Below are positions 7,429 through 14,093 of a DNA stretch of 20,821 nucleotides, one piece after another. The notes beneath the pieces were generated by a model, which did no database searches, was not told the origin of the DNA, and saw nothing but the letters and a program-made list of their open reading frames with translations. Position 1 is the stretch's first letter. Every line of letters begins with the position of its first letter. The stretch comes from a virus: the IMG/VR virus record IMGVR_UViG_3300046535_000384, positions 1 through 20,821 of that record. One strand, given 5' to 3'. The position numbers were made by a program, and so were the translations under genes.

Positions 7429-7577
7429 GCGATCTCCACCCGTCCGTTGCGAACAGCAATGTCCTGCTTGATGGCTCGCTCAAAGCCGCAGCCATAGAGT
7501 TCGTCAATCGTGTAGATCCACACCTCAAGCTCCGGGTTCATTTCTTCGAGCACCGCGACCAGCTCACGAACGTTCAT
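7425..7577 (-). CDS. Hypothetical protein (50 aa)
   Basis: ATG 7577 sits 13 nt inside the dCMP deaminase gene; the stop overlaps the next GTG (GTGA). It starts NVRELVAVLEEMNPELEVWI, a helix followed by a strand, similar to the small phage proteins that begin with a helix and ELEV/…V strand. Unknown function. Confidence 0.65.
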   Translation of the reverse strand: MNVRELVAVLEEMNPELEVWIYTIDELYGCGFERAIKQDIAVRNGRVEIA

Positions 7578-7962
7578 CAACTACCACCCTCTCGATTCCT
7601 ACGTGCTTGATCAGTGTCGCACACTGGGTGCATGGCTCATCTGTGATGTAGATAGTACCGCCTCGGGCACGATCCGCTCCAGCGAGGAGGATCGCGTTGT
7701 GTTCAGCGTGGATTGCGTAGCATGGATATGCATTGTAGTCAGAGCCCGCTGCAACCTGACTGTAGCTGAGCTGCCCTCTGGGGCAGCCTCCATCCACACA
7801 ATGAGTAGCCCCGGAGATGACTCCATTGTATCCCTCGCCTACGATCTTACCTTCCCGGTTAACCAGCACAGCGCCAACCTGACGCCGGGAGCACGTGCTG
7901 AGGCTGGCCAGATCCCGGGCCGCCCGAAGGCGGACCCGGTCTAGCTTCTGCTGATCAGGCAA
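7564..7962 (-). CDS. dCMP deaminase (ComEB/cytidine deaminase family, 132 aa)
   Basis: This enzyme deaminates dCMP to dUMP, feeding ThyX. The zinc-ligand motif HAE is at residues 85-87 (HAEHNAILL) and the second motif PCTQC at 110-114; a CVDGGCPRG loop at ~55-63 matches the additional zinc-binding region of phage and bacterial dCMP deaminases. The start is TTG at 7962, overlapping the previous stop by 8 nt; no later ATG or GTG lies before the conserved region, so TTG is the best choice. Length 132 is typical (about 130-190). Confidence 0.9.
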   Translation of the reverse strand: MPDQQKLDRVRLRAARDLASLSTCSRRQVGAVLVNREGKIVGEGYNGVISGATHCVDGGCPRGQLSYSQVAAGSDYNAYPCYAIHAEHNAILLAGADRARGGTIYITDEPCTQCATLIKHVGIERVVVDERS

Positions 7963-8206
7963 CGTCTACCCACACGACCTCGGCCATCGCTTCATCTACT
8001 TCTTGCATTTGCACCTTGCAGCGACGCGTGCCCTTGAAGTAGCGCTCCCCGTACCGATTCTCCGCTCCGTCGATCGTAGCGATGGCCTGGCCCTTCTTGA
8101 AGTACGGGCCGTACACCAGAACCTCATGCCACTTGTCGTCATAGAACGACTCGACAAGCAGGCGGTAGCAGATCACCTCATCGGTGCGAGTCTGGGTCCT
8201 GGCCAT
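7955..8206 (-). CDS. Hypothetical protein (83 aa)
   Basis: ATG 8206 overlaps the stop of the upstream gene (TGATG). Alpha/beta protein (EVICYRLLVESFYDDKWHEVLVYGPYFKKGQAIATI…) with one Cys pair far apart. The FKKGQAIATIDG segment is a plausible small barrel strand. No family recognised. Coupled to dCMP deaminase. Confidence 0.7.
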   Translation of the reverse strand: MARTQTRTDEVICYRLLVESFYDDKWHEVLVYGPYFKKGQAIATIDGAENRYGERYFKGTRRCKVQMQEVDEAMAEVVWVDVA

Positions 8207-8631
8207 CAGCTATCGAATCCGATCACGATACGGATGTCTTCATCCGTCACCCACCCTCGTGCGCTGATGTAATCCATCCAGTGCATCCACGCCGGAAGCG
8301 CCTCGCGGAGAGTTCCCTCGCCGTCAGGCGAGGGCTGATCCCAGCCGTCCCACTCCTTAAGCTCCTTTAGCGTGAACCAGGAGTGGGAGTGCTCGCCGAG
8401 CCAGGCCGACCCATCATGAGCCCTCCAAAAGGGAACGCTTTCTCCATCTTCACCAAGCTCAATGTCCTCGGGGAGCCCACGAGGCTTGTCGATCGGGACG
8501 ATTCCAGAGTAGTTGCGGACATCGGCAAGCGCAGAGAACAGCCAGTAACTTCGGCCATCCTCGATCTCGCTCGCGGTGCGCCAGCTATCGCCGTGCCTGA
8601 TCTGTACGATTCCGTGAATGTCGGTTCCCAT
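8206..8631 (-). CDS. MGTDIHG-type phage protein (141 aa)
   Basis: ATG 8631 overlaps the stop of the next-upstream ORF by one base. The N-terminus MGTDIHGIVQIRHGDSW, the central RSYWLFSALADVRNYSGIVP and PRGLPEDI, and the HSHSWFTLKELKEW segment match, by recall, a widespread phage hypothetical family that begins MGTDIH. Function of the family is not known to me. Conserved His and Asp residues may suggest a metal site, but no enzyme fold is claimed. Confidence 0.75.
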   Translation of the reverse strand: MGTDIHGIVQIRHGDSWRTASEIEDGRSYWLFSALADVRNYSGIVPIDKPRGLPEDIELGEDGESVPFWRAHDGSAWLGEHSHSWFTLKELKEWDGWDQPSPDGEGTLREALPAWMHWMDYISARGWVTDEDIRIVIGFDS

Positions 8632-8804
8632 TACTTACGGTGCCTGCCCTTCGGCTTCTCGACACCCGCAGCATCAGCGTTGGGCGCGTTGGTGTACGTG
8701 CGGTTCGCGCTGTACCCACGGTCGAACTCGTCAGCCTTCTGCTGAGGAGTAGCGGTCGGATCCCACGTGGCGTTCGGGTCCTTGTCCTTGTTGCGCCTAC
8801 CCAT
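8631..8804 (-). CDS. Small basic hypothetical protein (57 aa)
   Basis: I start at ATG 8804, where the codon overlaps the end of the upstream 62-aa gene; the longer frame to 8834 would lie fully inside that gene. The 57 residues begin GRRNKDKDPN and end KPKGRHRK, mostly polar and disordered-looking, with an YSANRTYTNAPNADAAG section. No motif recognised. Confidence 0.6.
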   Translation of the reverse strand: MGRRNKDKDPNATWDPTATPQQKADEFDRGYSANRTYTNAPNADAAGVEKPKGRHRK

Positions 8805-8985
8805 TCTTCTTACCCCATTCGATAGCGTATTCAAGAAGGTCGCGAGGGTTCAAACTCTTTGTGAAATCCGTGACGTAATCGATTTCAAGCCCATCTGCAT
8901 AAATCGATAGGATTGGAAATCCGATAAACCTCGCCGGAATACCGCATTCCTCCTGAAGGTAATGCTTAAGCATATCCTCAAGCAC
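8797..8985 (-). CDS. Hypothetical protein (62 aa)
   Basis: GTG 8985 has AAGGAG 7 nt upstream and overlaps the previous stop; the longer frame up to 9057 is a shadow. The protein MLEDMLKHYLQEECGIPARF… combines a helix with a beta hairpin (FPILSIYADGLEIDYVTDF) and a C-terminal helix. No family recognised. Confidence 0.65.
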   Translation of the reverse strand: MLEDMLKHYLQEECGIPARFIGFPILSIYADGLEIDYVTDFTKSLNPRDLLEYAIEWGKKNG

Positions 8986-9202
8986 GGTCAAGCTCCTTGA
9001 TGTAGTAGGTGTCACGGTAGATGCCATGCTCCGGAGGGGCGAGGAACTTGCGCTCACCGTAAGGCATGTTAACCATCAGGTCCCCTGCGATGTCGTGCAG
9101 GGCGTCGAGCGCTTCCGACTCGCTAGCGTACCAGTACGGAAGGACATTGGTCAGCGTCTCTTCGATGTGCTCGGGCTCGTACTCTTCAACGATAATCCAC
9201 AC
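8978..9202 (-). CDS. Hypothetical protein (74 aa)
   Basis: GTG 9202 overlaps the primase stop (TAGTG). Starts with a strand MWIIVEEYEPEHIEETL and has a helix (SEALDALHDIAGDLMV), a small alpha/beta layout. No Cys. Function unknown; it directly follows the primase and could be co-translated with it. Confidence 0.7.
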   Translation of the reverse strand: MWIIVEEYEPEHIEETLTNVLPYWYASESEALDALHDIAGDLMVNMPYGERKFLAPPEHGIYRDTYYIKELDRA

Positions 9203-9849
9203 TAGCGCTTCACCTTTCCGAGGAGATAGTCAGGGCCGTACTTCAGGTACGAGGAGTTCACGTCCTCGCCTGCTTTCATGGGGATCTCCACGACCGGCAT
9301 GTCAAGCCGGTCTCGGATTGTCTCGAACATCTTATGCCCCGACGAATCCCCATCGGCGAACACGTAGATCTTGGAGAAGTCTTCGAACACATTACCCCAG
9401 TGGGGCTTCCAGGAGGAAGCCCCGGGGATGGCGATAGCAGGAATACCGAGCTGGCGGAGGATGAGGGAGTCTAGCTCGCCCTCGGTTACGGCGATCCAAT
9501 CGGTAGCATCCTTGATGGCACGAACCCCATATAGATTGGTGTCCCAGCCTCGCATCTTCTGATACTTGCCGCCACACCTGGCATGCCCGTCGTCCTCGCA
9601 CTGCGGGTTGATGCACCGGAACGACATGTTCACGATCCCGAAGTCCGTGACGTACGGGATGGCGAGGCGAGTGGCGTACGCCTCGTGCAGGTCCGGAGGG
9701 TCAACTACTGCGCCGAGTCCTTCGGCCTGCGCGTGAGTCAGATCCACCCCTCGCTCTTCCAGGATTGGAGCGAGTACTTCGAGGTGTGCCTGATAGTGAG
9801 CCGCCGTCGCTTCCAGAAATCGCCTTCGCTCTTTCGATAGCGCTGCCAA
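9202..9849 (-). CDS. DNA primase, TOPRIM part (C-terminal half of split primase)
   Basis: This carries the TOPRIM core: EGELDSLILRQLGIPAIAIPG (glutamate motif) followed by VFADGDSSGHKM (DxD motif), which coordinates metal in DnaG-type primases. An extra Cys cluster (CINPQCEDDGHARC) lies upstream. The zinc-finger half is in a different frame (10096..9701), one base apart, so a +1 shift is needed to make one protein of about 297 residues. The frame stays open up to ATG 9972, but that part translates to Arg/Ser-rich nonsense overlapping the zinc-finger region. I give TTG 9849 as an independent start because GAAGAGGG lies 8 nt upstream (product 215 aa). Either a frameshift or two separate polypeptides is possible. 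Confidence 0.75.
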   Translation of the reverse strand: MAALSKERRRFLEATAAHYQAHLEVLAPILEERGVDLTHAQAEGLGAVVDPPDLHEAYATRLAIPYVTDFGIVNMSFRCINPQCEDDGHARCGGKYQKMRGWDTNLYGVRAIKDATDWIAVTEGELDSLILRQLGIPAIAIPGASSWKPHWGNVFEDFSKIYVFADGDSSGHKMFETIRDRLDMPVVEIPMKAGEDVNSSYLKYGPDYLLGKVKR

Positions 9850-10096
9850 GACTGATGCCCTCTTCCTTTGCAATGATCTGCACAGCGTTGCCCGTGGGGC
9901 AACCCTTGTTCGCTGAACAGTTGAACACGCCGATCTCGGTGTTGACCGAGGAGCTAGCCTGCCTGTCTCCATGGAACGGGCACTTGTACTTCTTCCAGCC
10001 TATTCCTTCTTCCGCCCATTCTCCGCCGTATTCCATGAGGATCGGGACGATCGGGAATCTGCCGTCGTTATTCGCCTCTTGCTTCTCGAAGCTCAT
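9701..10096 (-). CDS. DNA primase, CHC2 zinc-finger part (N-terminal half of split primase)
   Basis: The product starts MSFEKQEANNDGR and has a CHC2-like zinc finger with C39, H42, C60 and C66 (CPFHGD…FNCSANKGC), followed by a helix (GNAVQIIAKEEGISLGSAIE) as in bacterial and phage DnaG primases. After about residue 93 the reading turns to Arg/Ser-rich sequence, where the other frame becomes primase-like, so the true coding probably leaves this frame near 9815-9850. Start ATG 10096 overlaps the upstream gene by 29 nt. Binds template DNA for RNA-primer synthesis. Downstream half: TOPRIM, 9202..9849. Confidence 0.75.
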   Translation of the reverse strand: MSFEKQEANNDGRFPIVPILMEYGGEWAEEGIGWKKYKCPFHGDRQASSSVNTEIGVFNCSANKGCPTGNAVQIIAKEEGISLGSAIERAKAISGSDGGSLSGTPRSTRSNPGRARGGSDSRAGRRTRRSS

Positions 10097-10337
10097 CCTT
10101 CAGCCCCTTGATGACTCGATGAAGATTGTAAATCTCTCGACGCTGCTTCGTTACTCGGTCAGCCGGGTAGCGCTCTTCGATGATCGAGGTCAGTACACCG
10201 ATCTCCTCGTTCTCCACATACCCGCCAGCCTCTCTCATGCGCTGAAGCGTCACCCTGAGACCGGCGATCTCGCTGTTGCGGCTAGCGACCTCTCGATTCA
10301 GTTGGAGGATCTTATCTTCTCCGCAGATCTCACTCAC
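10068..10337 (-). CDS. Coiled-coil protein upstream of primase (89 aa)
   Basis: GTG 10337 overlaps the end of the 66-aa gene and has GGAGGAG upstream; the longer frame to 10373 only shadows that gene. The protein is a long heptad-like helix (LQLNREVASRNSEIAGLRVT) and a second helical part rich in Arg/Lys. Likely an oligomeric or DNA-binding accessory for the primase next to it; inferred from position only. Confidence 0.65.
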   Translation of the reverse strand: MSEICGEDKILQLNREVASRNSEIAGLRVTLQRMREAGGYVENEEIGVLTSIIEERYPADRVTKQRREIYNLHRVIKGLKDELREARGE

Positions 10338-10530
10338 CGAACGTCTCCTCAAGATAGGCGTATGTGTAACCAAGCATACCGATCAGATCCTTTACGGCGA
10401 CGGGGCTACCCACTCGCTCCATCACGGAGACAATCAAGTCAAGCAGATCGTCGTGATCCGCGAAGCCGAGGGTGTCGACAATAGAGTCCTCGATCTGCTG
10501 TCTGTCAATATTAACCTGAACGCTGATCAC
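10330..10530 (-). CDS. Hypothetical helical protein (66 aa)
   Basis: GTG 10530 overlaps the stop of the 57-aa gene (GTGA). Strongly helical and acidic (IEDSIVDTLGFADHDDLLDL) with a YTYAYLEETFGE end. No Cys, no known family. Coupled to the coiled-coil gene downstream. Confidence 0.65.
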   Translation of the reverse strand: MISVQVNIDRQQIEDSIVDTLGFADHDDLLDLIVSVMERVGSPVAVKDLIGMLGYTYAYLEETFGE

Positions 10531-10700
10531 TTCAACTCCTCCTCGATGTATGCGGTGAGCTTGTCTCGCAGCTCGATGGTGAACTGAAGGTCACCGTACA
10601 CTTCATCCACCTGGAGCATGAATTCCATCAGCTTGTAGCCGATCACGGTCGAGGCGAGGGTTTCCGCCAGGTCTGCGAGATTCACTTCGGACTCAATCAT
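10527..10700 (-). CDS. Acidic helical hypothetical protein (57 aa)
   Basis: ATG 10700 overlaps the stop of the endonuclease VII-like gene by eight bases; the stop overlaps the next GTG. Protein begins MIESEVNLADLAETLAS and is almost all helix with an acidic C-terminal EEEL. Missed by length cut-offs but supported by coupling at both ends. Function unknown. Confidence 0.6.
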   Translation of the reverse strand: MIESEVNLADLAETLASTVIGYKLMEFMLQVDEVYGDLQFTIELRDKLTAYIEEELK

Positions 10701-11136
10701 CACCATCAGGCTTTACCTGTCCAATCCATCGGTAAGCGGGAGGCTGTCGGAGATAGAAGGCTCCTCGGTCAAAGGCTTGATCGTCGTCTCGAAAGTGACC
10801 AAGTACTTTGTTGCAGGGTCCGCACAGTAGGCCACGAACGTATCCGGATTGATGATCGTGATCAACTGCAAGTCTCTTAGCGTGCCCGGAAGCTCGCTCA
10901 CAGATGAAACACGTACCACCCTGCCGCGCATATAGTTCATCGTACTGCTCCTTGGTGATGCCGTACGTCTTGAAGATGTGGTTACCGTGGGCCGCCTCTC
11001 GGGCGGCCTTCTTCTTGGCTCGATGGTGCGTTGCGCATCGAGGACCGGGGTACGGGGTGGGACGCTTGGAAGCAGCGGGGGGCGGAAAGCCCCCCCACTC
11101 CTCCTTGCAGTCCTTACAGTTACGACTTTTCGACAT
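10693..11136 (-). CDS. Endonuclease VII-like HNH nuclease (147 aa)
   Basis: Resolves branched DNA (Holliday junctions, mismatches) in the T4 gp49 family, inferred from sequence. The core is GITKEQYDELYARQGGTCFI…VDHDHQSGYVRGLLC: zinc ligands C76, C79, C105 and C108, and the catalytic DHDH at 92-95 with N109. A second Cys cluster at the N-terminus (C7, C10, C34) may add another metal site. Length 147 fits the family. Start ATG 11136 lies 17 nt inside the upstream small ORF. It neighbours primase and small helical genes, consistent with replication/recombination. Confidence 0.85.
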   Translation of the reverse strand: MSKSRNCKDCKEEWGGFPPPAASKRPTPYPGPRCATHHRAKKKAAREAAHGNHIFKTYGITKEQYDELYARQGGTCFICERASGHAKRLAVDHDHQSGYVRGLLCGPCNKVLGHFRDDDQAFDRGAFYLRQPPAYRWIGQVKPDGDD

Positions 11137-11278
11137 GCCCGAAGTCTACCGAACATTCGAAACCGTTGTCGATGATTCCGTCAAGCTCGACTCGGATCTC
11201 TTCGATCTCTCGCCAGTCGATCTCATCGGGCTCTCGCTGGTCACTGATCCATACAGTGAACCTGATTTCAGAAGGCAC
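11120..11278 (-). CDS. Hypothetical acidic protein (52 aa)
   Basis: GTG 11278 has AAGGAGACGGATC upstream, a good ribosome site, and the end overlaps the endonuclease VII-like start by 17 nt. The protein is acidic and helical (REIEEIRVELDGI) with one Cys and no known family. Confidence 0.55.
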   Translation of the reverse strand: MPSEIRFTVWISDQREPDEIDWREIEEIRVELDGIIDNGFECSVDFGHVEKS

Positions 11279-11289
11279 GATCCGTCTCC

Positions 11290-11616
11290 TTAGAGCACGA
11301 CAACTCTAGGTCCGTTGTCGTCGTACTCATAATCGATCCACAGCGTGATGCCATTAACGCTCTGCTCCTTGAGCAGCTTGACGAAATCGTCAGCGCTCTG
11401 GTGGTTCAGAGTGAACCACAGAATGTTTGCTCCGCCAACCTTTCCGCCAGCCTGGAGAAGGTTGTCGTAGTCCTGGTGATCGTAGTTCAGGATGAACGGA
11501 CGTAGCGATCCGTGGTCCTCGTACCGCTTGGACAGGAAGCCGCCAGCAAGGTCGGCCACCTTGTCCATGACGATGTGCGACTGAGAGATCGCTACGATGT
11601 CGGTTACTGCGCTCAC
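11290..11616 (-). CDS. Hypothetical protein (108 aa)
   Basis: I place the start at GTG 11616, which overlaps the stop of the 32-aa microprotein (GTGA) and has GAGGGTAGC upstream; the frame remains open to 11634. The protein is alpha/beta (TDIVAISQSHIVMDKVADLAG, WFTLNHQSADDFVKLL, TLWIDYEYDDNGPRVVVL). No family recognised. Confidence 0.65.
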   Translation of the reverse strand: MSAVTDIVAISQSHIVMDKVADLAGGFLSKRYEDHGSLRPFILNYDHQDYDNLLQAGGKVGGANILWFTLNHQSADDFVKLLKEQSVNGITLWIDYEYDDNGPRVVVL

Positions 11617-11711
11617 GCTACCCTCGCTCCACACTCGGTGCAGTACGTGCCGCCGTCTTCGCGGCGTACGATCATCGGGTGATTACAGGAATAGTTCAGT
11701 GCTTCAGGCAC
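11613..11711 (-). CDS. 32-aa zinc-binding microprotein
   Basis: GTG 11711 has GGAGG about 9 nt upstream, and the stop overlaps the next GTG. The product has SCNHPMIVRREDG then YCTECG: ligands C, H, and CxxC in a knuckle layout. Part of a run of three tandem metal-binding micro-ORFs. Function unknown. Confidence 0.6.
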   Translation of the reverse strand: MPEALNYSCNHPMIVRREDGGTYCTECGARVA

Positions 11712-11809
11712 GGGATCGGACCTCCACAGATAGGGCAGGAGTTGGGACCGAAGTGCGGATGGTCCTTACCTTCGGACTTCTCGGGCTCGGACTTCTTGTG
11801 CTCATTCAC
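11696..11809 (-). CDS. 37-aa zinc-ribbon microprotein
   Basis: GTG 11809 overlaps the previous stop (GTGA). A charged Lys/Glu N-terminus (MNEHKKSEPEKSEGK) precedes CPICGGPIPC, plus three His around it, forming a probable single zinc site. Overlaps the next micro-ORF by 16 nt. Unknown role. Confidence 0.6.
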   Translation of the reverse strand: MNEHKKSEPEKSEGKDHPHFGPNSCPICGGPIPCLKH

Positions 11810-11952
11810 TGCTGCACCCTTCCGTTACCGAAGCACGTAGAGCACGTGCCGATGCTGTTGATGATGATCGGATTGCCGTTCGCGTCCGGCTCGGTATGCG
11901 GGGTAGCGGTCAAGCCGCTACCGTTGCACGCAGCACATACTACCTCGGCCAT
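11806..11952 (-). CDS. 48-aa DnaJ-type zinc-ribbon microprotein
   Basis: ATG 11952 overlaps the stop of the 199-aa gene (TGATG). Two CxxC(N/F)G(S/N)G repeats (CAACNGSG and CSTCFGNG) about 28 residues apart give the CxxCxGxG pattern of a DnaJ central zinc domain in miniature, without any J domain. Known DnaJ zinc centres bind unfolded proteins; here the role is inferred only by similarity. Confidence 0.65.
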   Translation of the reverse strand: MAEVVCAACNGSGLTATPHTEPDANGNPIIINSIGTCSTCFGNGRVQQ

Positions 11953-12551
11953 CAAAACTCCAAACCCCACTCATCGATTGGCTTTACCTGTTCGGTCCTG
12001 CATCGCTGGCATCCTCGCTGAACGGATACTCCAAGCACACTCGAATGCCCCGACGCCTCGCGAAGTCCGCACGTGCAGGGCGGCCCCACATCAGGACTCT
12101 CCGGAGCCCCCCGAATAGACCAGTCCGCAATCGACTGGGCCTCTTCAAGGACCTCTCCTATCTCTTCGAGCGGTGTTCCCCTGAAGAAGTCCCACGCGTC
12201 TCTGGCTGACTTCAGAAGAGGGACGATCATGAATCGTCCCCGCCCTGTCTTGGTTGATGTGTCCCAAGCCAGCTTTCCACCCTCTACACGCGAGGCTGTG
12301 TGCGCCTCGCTGCGAGCCTGCCACTGCTCCAACGTATCGAGCCTGCCTGCCGTGCTGTAAGGCCCTAGAGCGACCGTGTGGGCAGCTTCCTGGCCCGCGT
12401 ACTGGATCTGCCCGACTACGAGAATGCGCTTCTTCTTACCTCTCTCCTCATCAACCAGATCAAGGAGGAGTTCAGCCAGCTCGATGTCCGGCATGTCGTC
12501 GTTCTCCTCTATGGCCTTGGCCATCAATTTCTTGAGTGCGACCTCAGCCAC
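11952..12551 (-). CDS. Hypothetical protein with C-terminal Cys cluster (199 aa)
   Basis: GTG 12551 overlaps the stop of the upstream paralog gene (TAGTG). An N-terminal helical acidic region (LMAKAIEENDDMPDIELAELL) is followed by a mixed domain (RILVVGQIQYAG, VALGPYSTAG, RFMIVPLLKSARDAWDFFRG) and ends with a zinc-like cluster, CTCG…GCQRC. No family known to me. The VALGPYSTAGRLDTLEQWQ part is reminiscent of a short recurring phage segment, unassigned. Confidence 0.65.
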   Translation of the reverse strand: MAEVALKKLMAKAIEENDDMPDIELAELLLDLVDEERGKKKRILVVGQIQYAGQEAAHTVALGPYSTAGRLDTLEQWQARSEAHTASRVEGGKLAWDTSTKTGRGRFMIVPLLKSARDAWDFFRGTPLEEIGEVLEEAQSIADWSIRGAPESPDVGPPCTCGLREASGHSSVLGVSVQRGCQRCRTEQVKPIDEWGLEF

Positions 12552-12973
12552 TAGCCGCGCCGTCCCTCCGCGTACTCGTTGACCAGCTTGTACGCCTCCT
12601 CTTCGTCGAGGTAGAACAGAAGCGACTGGTTCTCGTTCAGGCCAAGAACCTTGGTGCCGACGGCTGTGAACGAGGAGGAGGAGTAGGAATCAAGCCCAAG
12701 CTCAAGACCCAGGCTATTCCTTACCAGATACAAAGGCTGGTTGACATCCAGCCCAAGACGTTCCGCTTCGAAATGAATCGCCCATCCGGCGACGCAGCGA
12801 GCGGTACTGCACTCCGAAGGGCTAGCCGTCTCCCACCCCGTAGCAGGATCGAAGTAGTCCCGATACCAGATCTCGGACTCCTCATAGTTCTGCTCCCAAT
12901 CCTCCATCGCGAAGCGAGTGGGCTCACGCTTGATCTGGTCGCGGATCTTCTTGAACAGCTCGGTGTTCACCAT
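12551..12973 (-). CDS. C-x-T-x-RC-AGWAIH family protein, copy A (140 aa)
   Basis: ATG 12973 overlaps the helicase stop (TGATG). After an N-terminal NTELFKKIRDQI helix and a DIW-like aromatic patch, it has CSTARCVAGWAIHFEAERLG (C55, C60, H67), then an AVGTKVLGLNENQSLLFYLD segment and a C-terminal helix. The gene at 18490..18960 shows the same order of motifs, so the two are divergent paralogs. Family function is not known to me; the Cys-Cys-His set suggests metal binding, which is inference. Confidence 0.75.
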   Translation of the reverse strand: MVNTELFKKIRDQIKREPTRFAMEDWEQNYEESEIWYRDYFDPATGWETASPSECSTARCVAGWAIHFEAERLGLDVNQPLYLVRNSLGLELGLDSYSSSSFTAVGTKVLGLNENQSLLFYLDEEEAYKLVNEYAEGRRG

Positions 12974-13839
12974 CAGAAATCTACCTCCACGTTGATCTTA
13001 TCCTCGGGACGGACTCCAGGTCCGTCCTTAAAGATGAGCGGAACTTCAACCTTCTGATCCATCTCGGAGATCTTCATGATCGAAGGCTGGGCCTTCATCC
13101 AGAAGATGTCCCGAGCCGTAGCATCCTGCGGACCGTGCCGGTTCTTGACCGTAGCAACCTGCATCTCCTCCTTGCGAGAGTCACCCCACAGCGTGAGGAT
13201 CAGAGCCGGAAGCTGATTGGCCTTACCCATGATCGCAGCACGGGGCGGAGGAGAGCCTGCCTTAGCGGACTCGGATGTGTGGTGAACCACGATCAGCGCT
13301 GTCTCCTGATCCCGGGCCATGTCCTTCAACTCCGCCATCAGTGCCCAGTAGTTTTGTTCAGGCACTCCGGGATAGTCGACATCCATCATGATGTCCAGGA
13401 ACGTGGCGTGAGGATACGTTCCCTTGATCTCCCGGTACGCCTCTGCCTCTGCCTTCATGTGTTCGATTGTGGGCGAGGACTTGAACGACCAGCGGACGTG
13501 TTCGAAATCCTTAAGGATTTCGTAAGCAAGATCCGACTGGCCCATCACCATCAGCTCGGTCTCGTCGGTGTTCTTCCCGGTCAGCATCGCGAGTGTACGC
13601 GATGCCATGGTGAAGTCATCCGAGTCGGACGAGTGGTAAAGGATGGGGACTTCGGGCCCGAACCTGTGAGCCATGTTGAGCGCAAGCGTGGACTTCATGC
13701 CGCCCGGAGGGGCGGCGATCATCGAGATGCTTCCGCGCCTGATCGAGATGCCCTGCTTGTCGAAGATGGGCCAAGGCGTGGGCAGTGGCTCGCCTGCCGA
13801 TACGCCTCGCTTGACTGTACGGTGCAGGGTCTTAGTCAC
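12973..13839 (-). CDS. DnaB/RecA-fold replicative helicase or ATPase (288 aa)
   Basis: GTG 13839 is the start: it overlaps the end of the 51-aa ORF and follows AAGGAG; the frame continues to 13950, but that part shadows the 51-aa gene. Walker A is at residues 43-51 (APPGGMKST, K49). A Walker B-like stretch is ATFLDIMMDVDYPG, and ALIVVHHTSESAKAG looks like the DnaB/RadA motif with conserved His. There is no separate N-terminal DnaB domain, as usual in small actinophage helicases. Likely unwinds DNA for phage replication, with the split primase in the same array. Confidence 0.8.
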   Translation of the reverse strand: MTKTLHRTVKRGVSAGEPLPTPWPIFDKQGISIRRGSISMIAAPPGGMKSTLALNMAHRFGPEVPILYHSSDSDDFTMASRTLAMLTGKNTDETELMVMGQSDLAYEILKDFEHVRWSFKSSPTIEHMKAEAEAYREIKGTYPHATFLDIMMDVDYPGVPEQNYWALMAELKDMARDQETALIVVHHTSESAKAGSPPPRAAIMGKANQLPALILTLWGDSRKEEMQVATVKNRHGPQDATARDIFWMKAQPSIMKISEMDQKVEVPLIFKDGPGVRPEDKINVEVDF

Positions 13840-13987
13840 ACAGCTCCTTCGTGAGGAACTGAAGGAGCTTTTCACTCTCTGTTTCAAGGACGTGCCTAGA
13901 TCGAGCCATCGAGAGGTCATGGAGAATTTCGTGCCACATGTCGAGGTCACCTGTAACGGTGATCATCTTGCTGATCTTGATTTCCAC
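13832..13987 (-). CDS. Hypothetical helical protein (51 aa)
   Basis: Start GTG 13987 (or 13990) follows AAGGAG and the stop overlaps the helicase start by 8 nt. The protein MEIKISKMITVTGDLDMW… is a strand followed by two helices (LHDLSMARSRHVLE, SEKLLQFLTKELCD). Unknown function; possibly a helicase accessory because of coupling. Confidence 0.6.
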   Translation of the reverse strand: MEIKISKMITVTGDLDMWHEILHDLSMARSRHVLETESEKLLQFLTKELCD

Positions 13988-14013
13988 CACAGCTCCTTAT
14001 TTCAGTGCGTGCG

Positions 14014-14089
14014 TAGGCCGGGCAGGGCTCGAACCTGCAGGTAACCGATCCTTTCGGGAGCGACGCTTTGCCAATTAAGCTACCGGCCC
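14014..14089 (-). tRNA. Atypical tRNA, anticodon uncertain (best reading GAA, Phe)
   Basis: Folding by eye on the minus strand gives a 7-bp acceptor stem (GGGCCGG with CCGGCCT, first pair G-U), U8-A9, a 4-bp D stem (GCTT/AAGC) with AATTGGCA loop, and a perfect T arm (GCAGG, loop TTCGAGC, CCTGC), then discriminator A; CCA is not encoded. The anticodon arm is odd: stem CGCTC/GATCG contains one mismatch, loop CCGAAAG would read GAA but lacks U33, and three extra bases sit between the D and T stems. It lies between the helicase and a small TM gene in the leftward operon. It could be a decayed or reprogrammed tRNA. Confidence 0.6.
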
Positions 14090-14093
14090 TACA

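Noticed and set aside
9850-9972. ATG 9972 as the start of the TOPRIM gene
   Set aside because: The added residues are Arg/Ser-rich and are the +1 reading of the zinc-finger region, so not real protein.
9765-10484. 239-aa plus-strand ORF opposite primase and neighbours
   Set aside because: It crosses three coupled minus-strand genes and has no recognisable motif.
10713-11156. 147-aa minus-strand ORF overlapping the endonuclease VII-like gene
   Set aside because: It is the alternative frame of the same DNA; only the 10693-11136 frame has the DHDH and Cys motifs.
13135-13854. 239-aa plus-strand ORF opposite the helicase
   Set aside because: The helicase frame has Walker A and B motifs; the plus frame is His/Leu/Arg-rich without a domain.
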